A stretch of DNA of 27,500 nucleotides. It comes from Bigelowiella natans CCMP2755 (taxonomy: Eukaryota > Cercozoa > Chlorarachniophyceae). The DNA lies in the NCBI GenBank assembly GCA_000320545.1, contig ADNK01001148.1, forward strand, positions 1-27,500, given 5' to 3'. Shown one piece after another: positions 23,733-27,500 of the stretch. How positions within the stretch are numbered: position 1 is the first letter of the stretch; each line of letters begins with the position of its first letter. A program made the translations under genes and the position numbers. A model generated the notes under the pieces. The model searched no databases, was not told the origin of the DNA, and was given only the letters and a program-made list of their open reading frames with translations.

Positions 23733-24706
23733 AGAAAGCAAACAGAGAGAACGTCTATAAAACCCTATAACCCTCTACTAACACGGCATTATTACTGGAG
23801 AAAAAGAGCAAATGCTGTAGGCCCAAGAAACTTGCAAGATAGGTCGATCATTCGAAGCCGTGAGCTCAACGTAGCAAGGGCGTGTGGCTCTTTTTCGGTC
23901 ATGATTGGAACCCAGTCCTTCTCCAACGCAATTGTGCCTTTTTCCCAAAAAAAAAGGCGAGTTTTGCAAATGCCACGGCAGTAGTAGTAGTAGTAGTAGT
24001 AGTAGGAGTAGCAGCAGCAGCCTTCTTCCTCCTCCCTCTTCCGATCTACGCATGCTAAACCCGGCCCCATAATAATACCTACATTCACCATGAGCTGGCC
24101 TGGAACGCAAACTGCCAAGATCCCATAGAACATCATCCTTTCATATAAAAATCAGTTTGTCGCAGACAAGAATTGCATCACCGACCTCTCACGACGTCTC
24201 TGTTGGCGGGCATTAACACAGCCGGAGTAGTGATATAAGTGCTTTCTAGTTGAATGTATCGATTTTTTATGGAACTGCGATTCTACTAGCAAACTGACCA
24301 GAGGAGATCATCGTTGTCTTCGACATATGTAGTGCAATAGAGTAGGCCGCAAGACACGAATACAGCGACGTTATCTCCGAATATAGTCAGCATCATCAGG
24401 CTCTGCGAACAAGAATACGCACGCACGGGCTCAGGCGGAATACGAAGAGTCATTTTATATTAATAGGATGATTCGGTGTGCGTGTGTATATCTCTAGGCT
24501 GGGGCAGAAACCATCGATAAATTTGTCAGAAGTATTGATCAAATTTGGATTTGCCTGACGTTCTATCATCACCAATTAACAGTAATTCCAATAAAGATAT
24601 TCACACCAATCTTGGCGCCGTGTCAACGTATGATCCTGATAAAGATACAGGTTTTCGTCACTCATTTAGCAATGACTAGGCTATATACTTCATATGCAAT
24701 TCGAAT

Positions 24707-24746
<40 letters not shown>

Positions 24747-24753
24747 GTATATA

Positions 24754-24793
<40 letters not shown>

Positions 24794-25452
24794 CAAACAT
24801 ATTCATTTATTACCGCAAATAGGCATTAAGAGAAAGGTTGCAAGGTTGATAATAAACGTATAAAGAATGGTGGGCAGGAGGGAATCAGCCCACACGTCCA
24901 AGAATAATATTGGAATTGCAAATTGCCACATCCTAAGAGATCGAAACATGACACGAAAGCCAGTGTTTGTAGTATTCATCACAGATCCATGATAGTCGGA
25001 AAATTAATGGTGTACGAGGAACAATGTTTAATCGTAGCATGTGTTCTAAATAGTGTCGCAGAGAAATGCCGAGCAGCAGTTTCACCTCCCGTTACACTCG
25101 ACGTTATGTGATAGTAGCTGGCGTTAATACACGAGCTATCGACGCTATAGCAAGGGCAAAGCATAAAAGGAAAAAGAAGATTCTTTCTCACCGATCTCCA
25201 AAAGCTGAAATAAATTCAGTCGCATAGATATAATAGGAAAGAGCTCCGATTTCAGTCTTCGGCCCCCCGTCCTCGCCTTGACTCTATCGTCAAACACACA
25301 CTCACTCGCCAATCGCTTCAAAGGGGATGGGTGTGATAAGCTATTCTTTCACGAAAACAAAAGTGCATAACTAAGGCATTTATATCTTCGCGAGTTCGCG
25401 CTTGAAAGAAAACAGTCATCTGCATGAGCGCTGGAACCTTATGGTCCTCCAT
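19352..25452 (-). CDS. Ferroportin (SLC40/IREG-type iron exporter)
   Basis: Ferroportins export Fe2+ through a 12-helix MFS-like fold at plasma, vacuolar or plastid membranes. Minus-strand exons: 25452-25438, 25283-25192, 24932-24814, 24635-24607, 24402-24299, 24137-24079, 23937-23795, 23363-23308, 23114-23050, 22622-22554, 22377-22300, 22035-21974, 21817-21792, 21437-21311, 21066-21034, 20517-20419, 20291-20239, 20070-19906, 19614-19569, and tentatively 19423-19352 (about 503 residues). Family landmarks come in order: FGDRMWQFAIP with DSLLP, GSYVDTAPRL, EKDWVPIM, RLRMIDLSCKFLGP, GCGIVIGYNIL, VYQATPRLA, WNTYVKHPMFLASFSF, LLYATVL, GMGAIFGMLGTYLFPLMHRR, GRTWLWVFDLAENQL, GQFMGVQRALTNLF and a last helix (FVVLLSAIG-like). 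All phases match except exon 7 to 8, which needs CAG|TAATA. The 15-base first exon (MEDHK) and the last exon are least certain. Some exons are only 26-33 bases. Confidence 0.88.
19440..19540. repeat. Two (TA)n runs and a (GT)n run
   Basis: TA runs at about 19440-19467 and 19476-19511 are followed by GT to about 19540, just downstream of ferroportin exon 19. Confidence 0.93.
20565..20900. repeat. Dense (CA)n, (GA)n and long (TA)n cluster
   Basis: CA runs (about 20565-20598 and 20694-20719), a GA run (about 20720-20760) and a TA run of about 36 units (20828-20900) fill the ferroportin intron between exons 15 and 16. Confidence 0.93.
21207..21309. repeat. (ATC)n arrays
   Basis: Imperfect ATC arrays between ferroportin exons 14 and 15; on the coding strand they read GAT and begin next to the exon-14 donor. 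Related CTA/ATC arrays occur at 21527-21606 and 21692-21727. Confidence 0.9.
22100..22145. repeat. (CT)n microsatellite
   Basis: CT run in the ferroportin intron between exons 11 and 12. Confidence 0.93.
23177..23224. repeat. Alternating purine-pyrimidine CA/CG tract
   Basis: Mixed CA, CG and CTCACG dinucleotide tract, including a pure CG run, in the ferroportin intron between exons 8 and 9. Such sequence can adopt Z-DNA. Confidence 0.8.
23268..23302. repeat. (GA)n microsatellite
   Basis: GA run directly next to the exon-8 donor of ferroportin; further GA/GT runs lie at 23390-23429 and 23657-23728. Confidence 0.92.
24709..24789. repeat. Compound (CA)n and (TA)n
   Basis: CA run (about 24709-24742) and TA run (about 24755-24789) in the ferroportin intron between exons 3 and 4. 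Confidence 0.93.
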
Positions 25453-26945
25453 TGTCTACGTGTACGAAGCTTCGTCGATGCAGCTTTCAGAACTGAAGGT
25501 TATCAGATTTTGTCTCAAATTTCATAATTTGACTTGTATTTTGCAGCTGCGACATCCTTGATATCGGGTAATTTTGAGAAATCCCACATTTAGTCCAACA
25601 GCTCTCTCCATCTCCCTCTCATGGCATGTCGGCCTGAGGCCTTTTTAAAGTGTGCGACAACACAAATTACTTCGAAAAACACTTTATTCCCCGACAAAAT
25701 CGAAGAGACGCGTGAATTTTTGAATTTTTGAAATTTCAGGACACATGGTGGAATGGATGTGCTTTCGTAAATCGTAATCCTGGCGATCCCCATTGTGTTC
25801 GGTTGGAATGGAGGGGGGAGCAGGTACAGGGGAGAAGGGAATTGACTAGAGGCGAGAAAGACAAAAATATTTGATCGACGGACAGACAAAGCGGGTAATG
25901 CAATATTGTGAACATGCTACCCACCATTCTGTCAAATGATTGTGAAGAAGCCTTCTTCTTCATTATCTTCTTCTTCTTCTTCTTCTTCTTCTTCTTCTTC
26001 CTCCTCCTCCTCCTCCTCCTCCATGCAAGCATCACCATTGACTACCACTCCGCTGTTGCTTTTTGTCATGGTTCTTTCTTTTTACGTGCGCCAATCCCGA
26101 TTAAAAGCCATGTGAATGTGTGTGTGTGTGGACACGTAAATACTTCTTGTTCTTCTCGCGCACATGTCTCGACACATGAATACACGTACAGTCAAGCAAG
26201 GCCTTGTGACCAACCGGCATAATGCCACTGGCCTGCATGCATGATCGAACGACATGCAGGACCGATATGACGACACATGTATCGTATGCCTTCATGCAGC
26301 ATCTTTTAGCAGTGTTATGCATAGCAGAGCATCGTACCTGCCCTGGGCTACAACTCTACTAGCTGCCACACACGACTATGTCGTATACCTGCTGATGCTG
26401 CGTGTGCGCGGTGACAGCATTTGCATTCGATTTATTTGCGTACGATGGAATGCTATGGCGACAGCTCGACAGATCCATTCATCAGACACGCATGCGTGCA
26501 TGGTTGTGCTTCGGTTGTGGAACCCCCTTTTTGCCTTTGAGCTCATTTGCGTGAGTTTGTCTCATTTCGCTGCTAGCGCAAGATCTGGCATTTCGCAGCT
26601 TCATCATCTACAATTCTCGCACATACATCAGATTTTCCGTCACATACATTGACTTATTCGCACGCGAATTCGCACAGTCTAGATGCGCCGATTCAGCAAT
26701 GATTCAACAATATTTACATGCCAGCAAAATGCAAGCGAAGGAAGGCTAGAAGGGGAACAAATCGTGTGCGGGACCGAGGAGTATTGATTTATTTAGGAAA
26801 GTATCCGCATGTAGATCAGTTGGATAGACAGGACTGTCAATTCTAGAACTCGAAACAAAGTGCGTTTTGAATTCTCAATTATTCCTTCCCGGCCTCTTGG
26901 GCGTCGATGCCCAACGACTATGGTCAAAACAAAGACGGCAATAGA
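25453..26945. other. Intergenic region upstream of ferroportin
   Basis: This spans from the predicted ferroportin start to the stop of gene 7, both on the minus strand, so it should hold the ferroportin promoter. A (CTT)n(CTC)n array occupies about 25966-26021. No supported exon was found; the open frame at 26254-26652 looks fortuitous. Confidence 0.5.
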
Positions 26946-27466
26946 CTAATCTCGCTGCTTCTTCTTCGATACCCTTAGGAGTCCGATGTGCACCGATTTG
27001 GGAGGTGGGTTCATTTCCTTGTACGCCTCTAAATCAAAGTGGAAACTGCCAGGTGTGGTGGGTGGGAACGCATAGCAAATGCCAGAATTAATTGATATTT
27101 GGCATCATCAGAGGCACGTGGTGAATGTGAAGCAGCCCAATCTCGCAGCAGCGACCAACAAATATTCAGGGAAAATGGGAGAATGTGTTTCAACAATTGC
27201 ATAACAAATGGCGTTCTCTTCTACGATGTCCCCCCCCCCCCCCCCCCCACACACACAGACTCTACCCTTTCCAAAGGAGTGAATCTAATGATTGAACACT
27301 TCCCGGATCATCGTTGGAACCGTTACGGCTGTCGCTTTGCATTTCTGCTTCTCCTTTTTCTTCTTCCTCTTCTATTTCTTCTTCTTCTTCTTTTAGTTTA
27401 TCGTCTTTCTCTTTTAGCTCAACGTCTTCCTCTTCCACTCCTTTATGCCTTCTCGTAGATTTTGTA
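26946..27466 (-). CDS. Hypothetical acidic Lys/Glu-rich protein, C-terminal two exons
   Basis: Two minus-strand exons, 27466-27266 and 27045-26946, join in phase (AAAGG|GTAGAG to GGCAG|TTTCC). The first encodes a charged, probably coiled-coil run of Lys and Glu (about 27300-27430), then a Ser/Asp/Asn-rich stretch. The second encodes FHFDLEAYKEMNPPPK, then HIGLLRVSKKKQRD and a TAG stop. The basic KKK end could be a nuclear signal. The 5' part of the gene is outside the window. The intron holds a poly-C/CA run on the plus strand. The Glu-rich part overlaps a TTC-type repeat, so low-complexity sequence could mislead here, but the final exon has ordinary coding composition. No family recognised. 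Confidence 0.5.
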
Positions 27467-27500
27467 CTGTAAATGCGATTTTTATACACATCCTGGCCAA

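Noticed and set aside
25423-25560. Plus-strand 45-codon frame starting MSAGTLW
   Set aside because: It lies antisense to the predicted first ferroportin exon and has no other support.
26254-26652. Plus-strand open frame of 132 codons
   Set aside because: No recognisable motif, no splice support and a Cys/His/Ser-rich composition; it looks fortuitous.

Overview
This is nuclear DNA of a eukaryote. Genes are split into many short exons by GT-AG introns, and microsatellites are unusually dense: (TA)n, (CA)n, (CT)n, (GA)n, many trinucleotide arrays and poly-C runs, most of them inside introns or between genes. The long open frames over the repeats are not genes. I assembled gene models by hand, requiring conserved protein blocks, splice sites and matching exon phases. 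The organism is probably a protist or alga. One protein starts with a signal peptide followed by an Arg/Ser-rich stretch with Phe just after the likely cleavage site, which would suit a secondary plastid of the ochrophyte type, but this is inference only.

Layout: (1) 285-2630, minus: organellar elongation factor Ts, 3' end not resolved. (2) 2959-5528, plus: secreted or plastid-targeted CS (p23-like) domain protein with an SGS-like tail, head to head with EF-Ts. (3) 6422-8949, minus: one continuous model joining a dual-specificity phosphatase to an alpha/beta hydrolase, converging on gene 2. (4) 9120-13655, plus: unrecognised, probably single-pass membrane protein, head to head with gene 3. 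(5) 14419-18496, plus: seven-transmembrane receptor-like protein with a long Ser-rich tail. (6) about 19352-25452, minus: ferroportin (SLC40-type iron exporter) in about 20 exons, converging on gene 5. (7) 26946 to beyond about 27466, minus: last two exons of an acidic protein entering from the right edge.

The genes do not form a pathway; this is an ordinary mixed nuclear neighbourhood. The points most worth a second look are the phosphatase-hydrolase fusion, two exon junctions (in ferroportin and the 7TM gene) whose frame fits only if the donor is read as CAG|TAA, the membrane-targeted CS protein, and hairpin-forming repeats near 6.3 and 8.3 kb.
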